From: CAYJLF01 sp964371055
GTDB lineage: Bacteria; Eisenbacteria; RBG-16-71-46; CAIMUX01
Assembly (NCBI GenBank): GCA_964371055.1
Contig: CAYJLF010000002.1
Location: 1-64,000, forward strand
DNA: 64,000 nt
Direction: 5' to 3'
Numbering within the stretch: position 1 is the stretch's first letter; every line of letters begins with the position of its first letter. Positions 63,963 to 64,000 of the stretch are shown here, in pieces. Both the position numbers and the translations under genes were made by a program. The notes beneath the pieces were generated by a model that worked only from the letters and a program-made list of their open reading frames with translations, ran no database searches and was not told where the DNA came from.

Positions 63963-64000
63963 GGGGCTCCTCCTGGTAGGGCTACACATTCCTTCACGCA

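Noticed and set aside
1..64000. CRISPR arrays, rRNA and complete tRNA genes
   Set aside because: No regularly spaced repeats of 24-40 bases and no rRNA or full tRNA signature were seen on reading.

Overview
The window is GC-rich bacterial chromosome. The right-hand third carries large secreted proteins ending in a FlgD-like Ig sorting domain (YDVAGR core, final EGVYFVRL-type strand), dockerin-like calcium repeats, NHL-type repeats and parallel beta-helix repeats. This combination is typical of Candidatus Eisenbacteria and related FCB-group or delta-proteobacterial metagenomic lineages. The taxon is an inference; no rRNA or tRNA gene was recognised.

Positions 1-45,100 form a dense anti-phage defence and mobile-DNA island. 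At the left is a run of small modules: a RelA/SpoT-type synthetase, a HEPN-motif protein, a PD-(D/E)XK protein, an ATPase plus PLD-like pair, six small membrane proteins or lipoproteins, and a NucS-like nuclease plus ATPase. Two remnants lie among them: the first ~65 codons of a DrmD-type SNF2 helicase (3182-3381) and the start of a type I methylase hsdM (9995-10244). A 335-bp direct repeat (84-418 and 10561-10895) carries a candidate promoter and precedes two unrelated modules.

The centre (14,836-29,532) is the main candidate for an undescribed system. It holds a 1730-aa DruE/MrfA-like helicase with a DUF1998-like region and a C-terminal Vsr-like nuclease, then a SNF2 helicase, an Eco57I-class adenine methylase, a DCD/EVE-like reader, TcmP and a Gp37/Gp68 three-Cys protein, all on one strand with short gaps. 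A DrmC-like phospholipase-D gene lies at 37,430-38,221, directly behind a truncated IS21 istA. Together they look like a DISARM class 1 set in which drmA/drmB is replaced by a DruE-like protein, split by SIR2, XRE, MBL-fold and IS genes. A RADAR system (rdrA, rdrB and an ancillary membrane protein) follows at 38,910-45,125.

From 45,737 the sequence becomes chromosomal in character. It contains a secreted transglutaminase-like protein, related exported proteins, a toxin-antitoxin cluster (AbrB/Doc, HicA/HicB, DUF2442 and nucleotidyltransferase pairs), a beta-helix gene broken by one in-frame TGA, a large NHL-repeat protein, a CPBP protease and an alpha/beta-hydrolase lipoprotein. Small decayed copies of a minus-strand sorting-domain gene, and a collapsed duplicate of a toxin-antitoxin locus, show repeated duplication and deletion here.
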